Shown here in pieces: positions 23,078 through 35,397 of a stretch of DNA of 64,000 nt. Location of the stretch: NCBI GenBank assembly GCA_022695795.1, contig MU404185.1, positions 33,825 through 97,824 on the forward strand, in the 5' to 3' direction. Each line of letters opens with the position of its first letter. The stretch's first letter is position 1. The position numbers and the translations under genes were made by a program. The notes beneath the pieces are model-generated. The model made no database searches and had not been told where the DNA came from. It was given only the letters and a program-made list of their open reading frames with translations. The DNA comes from Biscogniauxia marginata (taxonomy: Eukaryota; Ascomycota; Sordariomycetes; Xylariales; Xylariaceae).

Positions 23078-25670
23078 TTGGGAAGGGGGGTGATTGGATA
23101 AAGGGTGATGTTGGAGAGAATGGAGAAAATGCTAGTTGGTGGTAGTTTATGATGGTTATGGGTCATATTGAAGGTTATAGATCAGCAAAGATTTTGTGTT
23201 GGTCTGAAGTGTGATAGATAGATGGATAGATGAGTGGTGGGGACGGGTCGGCAAAATTCATTATATTGTATGTAGAATGTCCTGAATGGTATTAGGGAAA
23301 AAATAAACCAAATGATGTTGGCTAGGTAGGTATACCTGGGGAGTGAAAATATTGTGATGCTGCTGGAGTGGATAGTATGATAGGGTAGGTGACTTTACGC
23401 ACCTGATATGCACCGTTGGCGTTTTGGTGGTAAGATCGATTAGTCTAGATCGACAGATCTACGCAGGGCTGGACTATGGTTTACGTTGATGTGTTGAGAA
23501 TATACCTAGGGACGGGGAATATGAGACGGGATTAAAACACAAATTTACCTACCTGACCTTGCATACCTAGCTAGTTATATATAAATGTGCGTGTATCTCA
23601 AGGATGAAAGGTTTAATCAGCTGTATACCTAGGTCTATACCATCGGGGGAACGGGCTGGGTGCGAGGAGAGAGCATGGTTAAGAGATTTTGTTGACTATC
23701 AGGTGAGTGAATTGGGCGTGCAAAAGACCTAGACTGATGGTAGTATAAGGTCACTATTAAACAAAAAAACAAAATTTCCGGAGATCTCCTCGAGATATTC
23801 AGGGTGCGCAAGCACAGCCCCTTTTTTACATATGTGAGGAGTTTGCTATAGGTCCCGTACTCCTTAGCTCTGTTAGCTATGAATGCCTGCCCTTCTAGGC
23901 CCCCTGACATTGGTAGACATGCGAGGACATCGGCAGGGAAAAAGATTTTTTGACTATTCGAAGGAATAGAAATACACAGGGTATATTGTCGTTTCGGTAT
24001 ACGTTACAGGTAGACCAGATGAGACCTGGAGTCGTGTACATGTAGTTGGGGTATGTAGTCGCGTGCCGTGTATAAAAGGAGAGGCGAAGAAGTCTCAGGT
24101 AACTTTTTGCCCCTCCACCCCCCCTTTTTTTATGTGTATACCTATATAGGTAGTTTGCTGTATAATAATTATAGGTAGCTTAAACCCCTTGGATTCATAG
24201 AAATTCACCTTGGAATGAAGCTGGTGTATAAGGTAAGGCGAACAGCCTGTATTACTAAGTAAAACATGTTTATTTAAGGGGGAGAAACAGAGAGCGGGCG
24301 TAATAAACTCGATTATCCACTCGGTTATATTGCTGATAGTTGTACAAGTTGGTACTCTTTCATCTGACATTGGAGTATGCTGAAATAGGTGTCAAGGGGG
24401 TAGCTGTTATGTACGGGTACAGGGTCACCGCAGCCGTCATGTATATAAGGAACAGGTTCTCCCACGCTCTTTTCAGATAGCTCTTCATCTAATAAAGCAA
24501 CCTCATAACTCTGTATTCCAACAGACTATTGGGCTCGAGTCAATATGCCATGGCCTTATTTGAAATGGGCTTTTTACTTTTCCTCTGATTATCGAGATAT
24601 AGGTCGCAGTAAGTTTTTAGTCTCTAGGTTGATCTATGCTCGTTATTTGTACTGTCTCTTCGATCTAGATAAGGAGTAATGGGTTATAGTCGGGGATAAG
24701 CTGGGTGTCAGGAAGCAGGTGTTAGGTACCACGGGATATCGGGTATTAGAAAAAGCTATATCAGGAGAAAAGAGTCTATTCGGCATATATAGGCCCCGGA
24801 AGGCCTTGAGGTAAATTTGTTTTCTATTAATTAAGATACTCTCATTGGATTGGTATTGTGATACTTAGGTAGGGTTGGAAAAGAGGTTAACAACCTATAT
24901 ATGTTGGCTGACTGTGGCTTTTATCTAAGCTAACCCAAATTCGCTAATGTCGAGATATCTTAACAGGTAGGGTCAGGCCAAGCCTACGTGAATAATAAAT
25001 ATATTTTGATGGCTCACGTCATATGCTTTGGAAGCACTCCGAAGACATCTAGCTAGGAAGAACTTCGCCGGTAACAACAACCACAGGTGATTTAATAGCA
25101 GTGATACGTACGCACTATAGAAGGTCTTTATGCAAGCTCACACGACCAGTGGTGTTACGATAGAATCTACCTTAAAGACCTAGCATCTAAGGCTGTGTAC
25201 GTCGTACCACTACGTGATATCTATTATTAGACCGCTTACGTGAGAAGAAACATTCAAAGCCCGTCGGATCCGAGACTCCAACGTAGACTACCTCTAATGA
25301 GCAATGTGTTATTGTCATATCGTAGGCACTCCTGAACCGTGGACAAGCTCTCTTGCATCACTTGAGGTCAAATACCAAGTCTCTCAAGACCTCAGCCTTC
25401 TGATTGTTCATGTTTTTAACCACATTACAACTCCTCCACGACATTGTTGGTTATTAAAAGCTTGCTAACCATTCATTAAGCATATTAAGGTTCATTGGTT
25501 GGTTTATTAGTGTAATGTACTGAAGCTCGATTAAACAATATTTCTACAGCATATACCATCTAATAAATAGATATAACCTAATAGTATTACGAAAGAGAAT
25601 CGGGTTTTTTTTCTACGGAGATATAATAAACTCGAGGAATAGGCAGTGCCACATTCACCCGAAGAAATCT
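23078..25670. other. Long gene-poor spacer at transition to accessory region
   Basis: About 2.6 kb, AT-leaning, with GATA/TAGG simple stretches (23,215-23,235) and several TACCTA motifs. No coding frame above background, no RNA gene recognised. It marks the change from dense housekeeping genes to the sparse accessory part. Confidence 0.5.
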
Positions 25671-26212
25671 TCAAGAATCTACAGGCGTGGTGTTGACAAC
25701 TTGGCCATCCTCGATATAACTATTCTCCCAGCCAATCTGGACCTCGGCTCGTCCAATATATATCCATCCTTTCTCAGATGCAACAACCACGTTTGCCCAG
25801 TCTGGGTCAGCCAGCATAGCCTTCAGCTTCTCGGGATCGCTCACCCAGTATGATGATGTCGCATCAGACTGGGAGAGGGTCCAGCCCGACAAGCCTGGCT
25901 TTGCCTCGCCGATTTCCTGTCTGAATAGCTCTCGCATAGAAGACGGCGTTATGTACTAGACCCATTGTTAACAATGTCACATTCATTTGCCTAACAAGCA
26001 AGCCAATGAAGGGAGGGCTATCGTGCTATACGTACCAGATCATAGTGCTCGACTCCATGTCTCTGGATGATTTTGATCATGCGAGGGATTTGTTCTTCTT
26101 GGTACCACCTAGAGAATTCTTTGTCGTCAACTGAAGGGAGTTTGTAGTGATGAATCGACCACTTAAGAAACATTTGCCGCTCCGGCTCGGTAGAGGGTTG
26201 TTGCTCCGCCAT
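25671..26212 (-). CDS. EthD-type dimeric alpha/beta barrel protein
   Basis: Exons 26212-26036 and 25955-25671 over an 80-nt intron (GTACGT...GTCTAG, phase 0), 153 residues. It starts MAEQQPSTE. The FLKWSIHHYKLPSVDDKEFS block, then IPRMIKIIQRHGVEHYDLY and a GWIYIGRAEVQIGW C-terminal block, fits fungal EthD-domain proteins: small ferredoxin-like barrels often found in polyketide clusters as dehydratases, decarboxylases or cyclisation aids. No polyketide synthase is in the window, so its substrate is unknown. The splice is supported by uninterrupted family-like sequence across the join. It lies about 5 kb from the RiPP locus, and membership in that cluster cannot be told. Confidence 0.75.
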
Positions 26213-27526
26213 TCTCTGCGTGGCTCGCGAGAATAATCTAGAGACTTAGCTTGTGAGGAGTGAGCGAAGACAATTACTGGGAGATTGAAAGCCCCTTTTA
26301 TCAACAAAACAACGTAGCAAGCGGAGTCTAGTCAAGCTCTACAAACACACGCAAGATGTCAGTAAGGGTGGATGTCGGCTTGTATTATAAGCCATGATAT
26401 GTTATGCCCCATATATGCGCCCTCCAACTGCATACGCAATTACACCACCTTTATTGACCCTGATTCCGACTAATTTGGGATGGGCCTGAATGAAATTGTA
26501 TTGCCCTATTGGAAGTTTCTTTATAACATAGGCCCTAAGCTAATATAGTTCTTACTGTGCCCGTGACACAGTGTTATCAGCCCCAGTCCCAACCCCGTGC
26601 TGGTCTTTGGGTCCTCATGACAAATGTGCCGCGAATATACATAAACAATTAGTACTCCGATAAATCACAAGGTGTAAACATTCCGATTTAGGTAGTTACC
26701 GAGCAGGGTCAACACGAGAATGTACAAAAGGTCCCTATTCTGAATCGTATCAAGATATACTAGTATTTTATTATAATAGCGGAGAACATGGCTCAATAAG
26801 GTGAATAATCTATAGTTGCCTTTGTGGTAATAGCATGATCTATAGGCAGTTAGGGAATTAAGGGGTCTTACCATTCATTATCGCACTTTTACTCCTTTCT
26901 GGGATCGCCTTCACATTCTATGACCTGTCTAAAGAGGTTTCCCATCTTAGCGAAAGTTCATGCTGGAATAAAGTTATCTCATCTTTGTGAGCTGAACTAT
27001 CTCACTGGCCTAGCTGGATGTTGATTACCTATAGGGATCTTGATGTGACTTGAATTATTCTCTAATAATGTATAGCACGCGATATCAGACGTGGCGTCGC
27101 TTGCTCGCGATTTACCTATTTCAAAGTATATACCAACTTCCCCTAGCTAGAATTTCTTGTTTTCAACTCCCTAATCCCGCTGCTAATTGCTTATAAGCCG
27201 GCAGTATGGACTTCGTAAGGGGGGCTTGTCAAAATTCTTTCATGAATCCAACTTTTCACAAGTGTGTAAAGCTCAGATGCGAATTTGCGATGAGCGACGA
27301 GTGTATTTCACCTGTGTTGACAGAGCTTCCACGCCCCAGTGTCTCCCTCCAGGGGTTCCGATTGCTTCGTAACACATACCCATGCTTTGCGTAGTCGACA
27401 CGCAGTCCAATACATATGCCAGGGAGTTCTGCGTATAGGTTCGTATCTCTATCCCACAGGTTGGCAGATGGTAATCAAAGGTTTCGACCACGCCGAGCAA
27501 TTGTAGTAAATCAATGTTGTTTGGAG
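26213..27526. other. Gene-poor spacer
   Basis: No supported gene. A 62-codon frame at 27206-27394 contains four cysteines but has no signal peptide or recognisable domain. The region ends at the target duplication of the solo LTR. Confidence 0.5.
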
Positions 27527-27531
27527 AGCAG

Positions 27532-27957
27532 TGTTACAAATCAAAAGGTAGTTTTGTTCTTGGACGTTGTCACGTGTTAGTCACGTGACCTTTATCTCAA
27601 TTATCTGTTGCCATAAAGAGATAATTGAGAGAAGACCCACACATTATCTGTTGGGATTGACAGATAATACGGAGAACTAGGAGGTGCGCTGGATAATAGT
27701 CCTAAGGGACATTTGTATAAATAAATCAGAATCTCCTTGTGTATCTAGTCATTCTTTCTAGTTCCTTAGCTATCAATCTAAGACTACAGTCACTCTTTGA
27801 TACTATAGTGAGAGTACCTTGAAACCTCTCTGACGAACATAACATTGTGAATCACTTGAACCAATCTCAACCCACTGTTACCTTCAAATCAAGAAAACCC
27901 AGTACGTACTCACCTGTGAAGTCAGCTGACTAGGAACACATAGGGAGGTTCGTCACA
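27532..27957 (+). mobile_element. Solo LTR (Ty3/gypsy family, U3 type E), not RIP-mutated
   Basis: 426 bp, TGTTAC...GTCACA, flanked by a perfect 5-bp duplication AGCAG (27527-27531 and 27958-27962). Its R-U5 part (from about 27,740) is the least mutated copy of the R-U5 shared by all LTRs in the distal nest; the U3 differs. Two CACGTG motifs (27572-27592 area) and an internal inverted repeat around TTATCTGTTG. With no internal region left, it is a recombination product of a full element. Confidence 0.92.
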
Positions 27958-27962
27958 AGCAG

Positions 27963-28485
27963 GTAGTAATGGGCTTGGCTCCTCAGTTATAAAAGGATAG
28001 CGAGTACTAATTAATATATGTTTCATAACAAGCTTACAGCCTCAGAAGCTGAATTGCCATGAATCCGGTAGATGTAGCGCCTCCCGACACTAAAACATGT
28101 GGTGACCCTTCGTGCAACCTTTGAGGTCGGGGTAGCTTCTCAGGGGGTTAAAGTTCCATAAGTTGGTAAATTGTAAGACCAGCTGTACTAACTGCCACTC
28201 CGAATGTACAGGCTTGCTCAAACTTTATAGTAGATTGTATTTTGGATATAAACAATGCCTATCGGTATAAAAGCTTGCAAGACTGAAGGCTTTGTGATTC
28301 GAAAATGGAGTCTTCTATGCTACACGCGACCTATAAAATGGGTTATTCTAGTTTTTAATAAATCTTAGTTATATATTATTTTTTTAGCTATATTTAATTA
28401 AATAAGTTTTATAACTATAACTATTAAAAGTGTTATTTCTTGCTTTAAATACTTTATTTAAAAAGTCATATATATTTGTATTTGG
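27963..28485. other. Spacer with a short AT-rich (RIP-like) patch
   Basis: Includes 28,320-28,480, markedly AT-rich and TA-dinucleotide-rich, resembling a short decayed repeat remnant next to the 3' end of the kinase-like pseudogene. No gene. Confidence 0.4.
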
Positions 28486-30230
28486 TTACGAGCTACTACG
28501 ACCGTCTTCTTTGACCACCGTTCCCGAGGCTTCACATTTCTCATCATGCTTGCGAGCGTCTTCAACCCATTGCCATAATCGGTGGTCAGCAAGAAAACCT
28601 GGGTTCATCTCCGACATCAGGGTCAGCTTTCTTGCCACAGCGATGGCATCTGAGTTTGCAGTTCTGCTAGGAGGGAAACAAGCTCGCTCCTTCTCTTGTA
28701 GCTCCTCCTCTGTTATATCCTCCTCCTGTAGCTCAACAAGAAGTCTTTTGTTTTCATCCAAATTAGCTCGTTCGTGGAAGAGCCAAAGAATCCCCTTTGA
28801 GCTTCTAGCTTCTTCAGCACTCGTCTCGTATACGAGCTCAAACAACCTTCTAAAGTGCTCGTAGTCGTTTCTAGAAAGAAGCCGAACTAGTCGAGAGAAG
28901 TACCATATTCTTTCCGAAGTCTCCCAGAGGTTTGAATGCAAGAGTTCCGGAACAACTCTACTGTCACGTTAGCTAAAACCTGACCGAAACGCAGCAGTGA
29001 GGAATTCTGATGGTGGTGTAGCTGAGCCCCTTAGTGATGGAGTTGGAAGCAGCTCAGTAATAGGACCAGATGAAGCTGAACTCCAGTCAATAATGCATGT
29101 AATATTGAGATAGTCATCAACATAAAGATTGCCGAGATGGAGGTCCGGATGAGAGAGTGTGAAGCTGGTCCCCAGACCGCAGATGAGGCGAGGAATCATC
29201 TCACGCAAGAACTGCCCCGCAATGCTGTAGAATAGCATGTTCTTGCTATGATCGACTTTTTGGCCGATTGCCACAAAATTATTCCACCGTCTTACTGCTG
29301 TCTTGTGGCTCTCTATACTCCTGTAATACATCATATCAGGAACTGGTGCGAAGAAGACGTGGGGTGTGAGTGGCAGCTCCTGGGCATGAGATGTAAAGGC
29401 TAAAATAAGAGACACAAAGTAATCGTTTTCTTCGTCGAATGGGCCTCGGTCTAGATCAAGTGAGTCTCTCTCTTGCCAGGTAAGTGATGGCGAAAGACAT
29501 TCGCCAACAAAGTAACCCCCATTTCCATCGTTGAATATTGAACCAATCTTCTCAAAGCGGTGATCAGATAATTCTGACATGATGGCCCCAAGCTGGCTCA
29601 TGACTTTCTCACGGTCCTTGTCAGAGAGGGGCAGAGGTGGATCAGGATTTTGCAATCCTGATACTCGGGGGAGCTGGGACCAGTCGTAGGATCCCAGAGA
29701 ACGGCCAGTAGCTCTACTCTGAAGGATATATGGCACACCAATATCGTTATCACTGGATCCACTGAGATAAATTAATGTCGGGAATCTTGTAGCAAATCAT
29801 GTTACTTACCTGTATGAGTAGACCTCGGGAACCGGAACCGAGGTATAAGCCTTTAGATACATCAATGTAGATGCTTCACTCACAACGATCTTTGAAGCGG
29901 TTTCATCCGAGTAGAAACTATGGATACCCCTTATCGGAGAGCGAAAAACCCACTCAATCCCGTCATCGAAAGATATAAAAATGACCCAATTCAGACTGCC
30001 ACTCTTGGGCATTTGAGTCACGTCGCAAGTGCACGGTCGCCCGCGACGCTGTTCTGATAGAGAAAGAAGCGCTTCGAGATTGAAGTCTGCGAAATAATAA
30101 ACCTTATGCTTTATGACTGTGGAACTGCCAAGTTTTAATGTATCATGGCCGTGCTGCAGGCCAATACGTGTGTGTGTAGGGATGTTAAGGTGGAAGACAT
30201 AAGAGTGTGCTAGGTGAAGGCGAAATGGCG
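28486..30230 (-). pseudogene. Aminoglycoside-phosphotransferase-like kinase with one in-frame stop
   Basis: Fungal APH/choline-kinase-like family. Coding-like frame from about 30230 down to 29810, a 48-nt intron (29809-29762, GTAAGT...CTCAG), then 29761-28486. Kinase-like core: FNLEALLSLSEQRRGRPCTCD, the N-lobe SLNWVIFISFDDGIEWVFR, the Brenner motif HPDLHLGN and the metal-binding IIDW. A TAA at 28971-28969 interrupts FRSGFS / RDSRVVPELLHSNLWE; beyond it the same frame continues 161 codons to 28486 with family-like sequence, so this is a single nonsense change (CAA to TAA would be RIP-like). The first in-frame ATG (30021) lies inside the conserved region, and upstream coding-like sequence lacks an ATG, so the start is also missing or in an unseen exon. 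It could still make a truncated protein. Confidence 0.65.
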
Positions 30231-31451
30231 CAGCTCACGTGTAGCCACTTTGATGGTCGCAGCGCTACCCAATAAGTCTGCATCCGCGCGGTAAGGAACC
30301 CTTCCTAGCCTGATTACGATCCGTTGTTGGTATAACGGTCGCATGTGGACGTCTCGCGCGCCTCCCTTTCGTCAACCCTGCTCGGGCTGGCAACATCTTC
30401 GAGCCCTTCAACAGCCAACGCTTTTCTTGCACTGTAATCGGGGTCGACCTTCCCAAAAATACCCTCTGGCACATAGAGACCCTTTTGCTTTGCGGGCTTA
30501 TTCTTACTCCGAGAACGCTGCGAGGATGGTAAGTCAAGGAAAAAAGCAAAATATCATTTACAATCAATACTTGCATAAAAGGCGTAGATATTTTCGCTTG
30601 TCTCCTTAGCGAGATCATGACAGTGTCGCGTTACAAAGGAGTTACCAGAACGCACGTATATATATCCCGGTGGCGGGTGTTGGCTGTTAAAAAGGATCTA
30701 TGCAATAGGAAGTTAGATGTATATTAAGATGACGGGAGTTGGAAACATAAGGGAAAACAGGGTTTAGCTCGTACCTCTTCACCGTATTTATTTGAATAAA
30801 CGTTGCGCCCATGTGCTCTCGACTCATTGCTCCAAGTGCTCATCGGGTACATGGCCGAGTACCTGAACCCGACGGCAGAAGTCGGAAGCTTTGCTACATA
30901 CTGGGTGGCAGAGATAATTGTTTTAAATATGCGAGGCGAATTCGCTGGACAAAACATTTGCCCTGAGGGAACGGTCTGAAAGCCACTGCACTACGCCTCC
31001 TCCCGAGAGTATTTGCGACGACGGTGTTAAAAGAGAAACCCCCAAACGAAAAGAAAGGTGGCTAAATATGGGATGACCTCATTCCGTGAAACTTAAGGGG
31101 CCACTGATGTACTCCGCAGTTCAAGGACGTCAAAGGGCTTGCAACATCACAGGCAAATGAACTACCGAGTATACGAACGTACATTAAGGCGCACTGGATG
31201 TGGCTTGTAAGACCGCTGTGCCATTGACTGATCTGGCAAAGGTAAAGTGTACCCCGTTGAACTCATCTACGCAGTGGACTGTCTGTTTGGATAGTGTTGG
31301 CATATGATCTTAGCTCTCATTGCTACAGAGTCTTCATTAATCCTCAATTCAAATTTAAAGATGAACCCTATATAAGTCAAGATATGATTTATTCCTGCCG
31401 GATGTCTATCACCTCCTGCATCCTCATTCTTGATCCTCCTACCAGGACTTC
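30231..31451. other. Spacer, no gene recognised
   Basis: Short open frames on both strands (e.g. 30265-30618 minus, 30724-30957 minus) show no domain. It separates the APH-like pseudogene from the first UstYa gene. Confidence 0.45.
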
Positions 31452-32680
31452 TTAGGGATTAAACCCCAATGTCCACGTGTCTGGATCGAGAGGATCGTTC
31501 ACTGCTCGATATGTAGGATCCCATTCTTCTACCACAGCTCTTTCCTTTGCCCATTCACGCACAACATCGAAATTCCGGCAAGTGTGCATGACATTCATCG
31601 AAGGCTGATATACGTTCTGTGCATCACTCCACTATAACCTACTTATTAGATAATGCAGTTGGGCATTGTACGCAGTCAGGAACTCGTAGGGCACTGGAAC
31701 TCCTGAACAATTTGGGCCAATACAGACTTTGTACTTACTGGTCACGCAAGTCAGTATTTTCGTCTAAACGATGAGTTTCTCATGGAATCTTTCGGTCGCT
31801 CACCTTGAAAGGGGATTGGAGCTAGATCCACACTGCAAGTCACGGATTGTCGAAGGTACTCGACACAGTGATTTATGTGATCGAGATTGTCATGAGATTG
31901 ATTTATATCTTTCAAATAACTCTCAGAGTAATATTCGGAATGGAGCAACTTGCGAATCATGTTCTAGCAAAAGATTATGAGGTCAACAATGACCTACAAG
32001 CCAAGCAATGCCAAGTATGACTTACTAGACAGTGAAGTGCGTGGAAGACATCTAACCCTACTACATATCGCTGTTGTTCGTCATGCGGTAGCATTGATGT
32101 CTTGTTTGGCAACTTTTCTGCCTCATCCCTTGAGATGGCCACAATTCCCACTTCAGCGTGACTAAGTCAGCTATCCTTGCATCATGGGTCATGATATCAT
32201 ACTGGAATAGAGATCCTCCCAATTCTTATCGAGCTCTGGAGATGGTGGTCCAGAGTATCCATTCGGATTGGAAGCTGATAAGGTAAAGAATTGCCGTTGT
32301 TCGTACTGAATTAGATGCTGCGCTGGACCTATTAGAATGCCTAAGTTAGAACTCGTATTTAAAAGAACTACCCCCAAGTTCGAATGCTAAAGGAGAAAGC
32401 ACTGACTGTATGGTGACTGATAACTTGATTCATAACTGGCCTGCAGCTGGAAGTAGTGGCCAGTCCATAACAGCACTGCTGTAAACAGCAGTATCCAAGG
32501 TGTTGCGCATATTATTCTGGAACCATGAAAGCACCGGCGCTGTATTCGATCACTTGGGAAGTCAAAGTCAGATGTCGAATGGACCAAGCGCTCTGTTTCC
32601 ATACTATACTTCAAAGAGTGCAATTCCTCGTTATGAAGATTGCCCCTTTGCGACGAGGAAGGGTCAGCCGGTGATGACAT
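31452..32680 (-). CDS. UstYa-family (DUF3328) oxidase-like protein 1
   Basis: DUF3328 proteins such as UstYa/UstYb act in oxidative macrocyclisation of fungal RiPPs (ustiloxin, asperipin, phomopsin). Exons 32680-32407, 32328-32203, 32150-32026, 31963-31804, at least one small exon within 31,740-31,690, and 31631-31452. The boundaries of the small exon are not resolved; GTGAGC at 31803 and TTATAG before 31631 are clear. ATG 32680 (MSSPADPSSS), a single membrane segment (ICATPWILLFTAVLLW), then SGPPSPELDKNWEDLY, the first catalytic-type motif HALHC (end of exon 3) and the second HINHCVEYLRQSVTC, plus a C-terminal HTCRNFDVVREWA. The two HxxHC motifs are the family hallmark. About 290 residues. 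It shares exon 2 (126 nt) and exon 3 (125 nt) lengths exactly with UstYa-like 3, indicating duplication. Confidence 0.85.
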
Positions 32681-33302
32681 GGTGAAAAATCGCAGGTAAC
32701 TTGGTTTAGAGCAAAAGTCTGAGAACCCGTACACTCCTGACAGACTGGTCTAACATGTCGAGGGACATCGGTGGATTTCTCATTCTATTGACTGGGCATC
32801 CTGCCGATGCCAAGCTATATATTGCTGCATGTCACAGCATGATTCGTCAACCTTGGCAAGTTGGTTTTCGTTGTGCATAAGACAGCCAAAAAAGACAGTA
32901 GCCGTTTACCCCTCGATGAGAGTCAAGCCATGTCACTGATGCTCGCCGATTAATCAAAACGTCGGGAATCAAGTGGTCACCTGTATCTATCATGGCCATA
33001 ACGAAGACCGGTTGTGGCCAGTGGCTCAGCCGACGGGAAGTACTTTATCCAATCAACAACCGATACGACAAATTTGACGAAAAGAAAAACTTGATGATTC
33101 GTCATGAAGATGCATGGCTTAGTCACTACTGATGTCTCACTTTAGGGAATATTTACAGAACCTGGAAATGAATGGAAATAAGAGTGATAGCTCCAATACG
33201 ATGTGTCTTGCCCAGTATTGGAATTATTAGCATTGCAGAGTCTAAATTGATCTATTATCTGAGACCTGCCTCAACCTACCTCCAATGAGATTGTCCGTAT
33301 TC
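32681..33302. other. Spacer between two UstYa-like genes
   Basis: Upstream region of UstYa-like 1 and 3' flank of UstYa-like 2 (tandem, same strand). No gene seen. Confidence 0.5.
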
Positions 33303-34182
33303 TCAACTCCTATCATGGTTCCGTGAGTGGTGCAAACCTATGCTATCTAGAGACCCATTGAATGAATTTTTCTTTGTCCAGTCAAGTATGCGATCAAAGT
33401 CACGGCACCTATGAGGTACTGCTATCTCTTGATACATCGTGTTCAGCGTCAAGTCCGCATTGCACATGAGCTCTTGTCTGATCCAATCGATACAGTGCGG
33501 AGCGTGTACCGTCCTCAAGTCAGGAAGATTATACTTATCTCCCTCTCCTGTAATAGCCCATTTCACCGCTTCCTAAGAATGTGTATAATATTAGAAATTG
33601 ATGGTTGTAACATCAAATGTTATTAACTTACCAGACAGTGCAGGCTGTGAAAGACACTCACTTGGTACAGCAAGTGACTGCTGTCAAGTGGTGAGGGCAT
33701 AGTCGCTTGGTCTGGGACTATAGTGCTGGTTGAAGGGATTGACACGATACCTCCTGAGACTATAATTATAGTCAGTATTATATATCAAGAGATCAGAATT
33801 TCACAGTGACGTACTGGGAATGAAGCTCCTCCAAAAGGTGTGATTGTGAATTCTGGCATCAATATCTTCGTGGTGAAAGATCACATCGAAGTCGACCGTT
33901 TTTGCATAATCATGTAGGGCCAGGTCTTCTAATGTTAACAATTCACGAATTTAAGGTATATATAAGATATTATCGCTCACATGGACGGGGAGGTATATCC
34001 TGCCAAGCTTGGTGTAGAGACACAGTCAAAAACAAAATGACAAAAAGCTCGACAATTTGAACTATGATGAAGATGAAACCAAAGGGTTTCGCAAATGGTA
34101 TACAAATTTTGGGCTGTCGGGGCGTCTCGTGATCGCCCTGGTCAATCGGGAGGTAGTCGCACGCTGATTCTGACACTGCCAT
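33303..34182 (-). CDS. UstYa-family (DUF3328) oxidase-like protein 2
   Basis: Exons 34182-33981, 33925-33815, 33759-33632, 33572-33303; introns start GTGAGC, GTACGT, GTAAGT and end GAAG, ATATAG-like and CTTAG. Phases join to 236 residues with no stop. It begins MAVSESACDYL. One membrane helix (FGFIFIIVQIVELFVILFL) gives a type II topology with the catalytic part in the secretory lumen. The family motifs HSLHC (end of exon 3) and HAPHCIDWIRQELMC are both intact, followed by HRCRDFDRILDW. The exon pattern differs from copies 1 and 3, so it is a more distant paralogue, comparable to the UstYa/UstYb pairs in known dikaritin clusters. It lies 1.2 kb downstream of the precursor gene on the same strand. 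Confidence 0.88.
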
Positions 34183-35397
34183 ATCTGGAGACTGGAAAAT
34201 ATGAGTTTCTCGTGGAAATGTTTATAGAAGGTATTTTGAAAAGAACCAGCCTGACGCAATGAGACTTCCTTCAGATAAGAACACAGATCCCAAGCGCTTA
34301 CTGCTGTCGGGGGATTGATATATATTAGCCACTCGTTCTGACAATTGAACCGATAGAGAAATCTCTATGTCTCCAGATATTTAGATTCGCCCTAATAATG
34401 CACTTCTAAGAACCATATCAAAGGCGGCTGAAGTATAGCATCGATTGGTCGATCACCTCTGCATGGCGCTATCTTTATGCAACAACATGAATACCGTCTT
34501 GGCACGGGTGATGATGGTCGTGTTATTTCATACAGCCTGCCACCTCGGCACTTCACCCACCAATCTATGATCAACGATGTCGCTTTACGGGGTTCAATGA
34601 CGCCCCATGATCCCTAGACTCTTGAATACCTAGCATAAGAGCATTGTATACACTGTAAGCGTGGTCTAATTGGGTAAGCTAATAGATCCAGTAGGACAAG
34701 TAGATTTCTGTGGGTTACAAGGGCACCACTCACTATCCCTAACCTAGTGTTTTGGAATTATGCCATGTGTTCAAGCTTCATATCAAATGGATACAGCATG
34801 TGTATAGTTCTCAACTCGAGAAACATGGCCAGACTTTCTCTATCGCTAATCAAACCAGTGGGAGATGAGATGCGAGCACAAGAAATATATACTAGTTGGG
34901 GTAATGACTGGCCCGCTAAAGACATTGCTCTTTAGAAGAATCCGTGGCTCAATATACACATTAGGCCATGCTAAATGTGCTAGGGGGATGAACGCTCCGA
35001 GACTACAAGGGAGATATTGCAGGATCGTATTTCGAATCTAAGCCTGGCAAAGGTAAAAGAATTTGATCATGGTCATCACTGAGCTTAGTTGTAAACTTCA
35101 TAAGTCGACTGAGCCGAGTTTGATAGACGAGTGTATAATTCTGTAAAATCAAAATACTACGTGAGGAAAGTCATAAGCTCTTCAAATCATAACAAACTAG
35201 CCTAGGCAAAACGAATGTGCAGTTCGACGGAAACCCAGTCAGATAATCCACACTCCCAAACGTAGACGCAACGCTATGATGTATCCCAAGGAACAGGCCC
35301 TGTGCTATGTCAATCGGTATCTAAACAATATTAGAGCTTAATGGCGACTGACCTAGAAGGGACCTACACATAGCTGATCTCCTTTCAAGTTTTCAGC
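34183..35397. other. Spacer between precursor gene and UstYa-like 2
   Basis: No supported gene; a 62-codon frame at 34747-34935 (+) has no recognisable features. Contains the 3' flank of the precursor gene. Confidence 0.45.

Noticed and set aside
27206..27394. Small cysteine-containing frame considered as an effector
   Set aside because: No signal peptide, only four cysteines without pattern, overlapping alternative frames.
32026..32203. Apparent frameshift between exons 2 and 3 of UstYa-like 1
   Set aside because: It arises only if the acceptor before 32161 is used; the acceptor CTGAAG ending at 32151 restores phase and gives a 125-nt exon matching UstYa-like 3.
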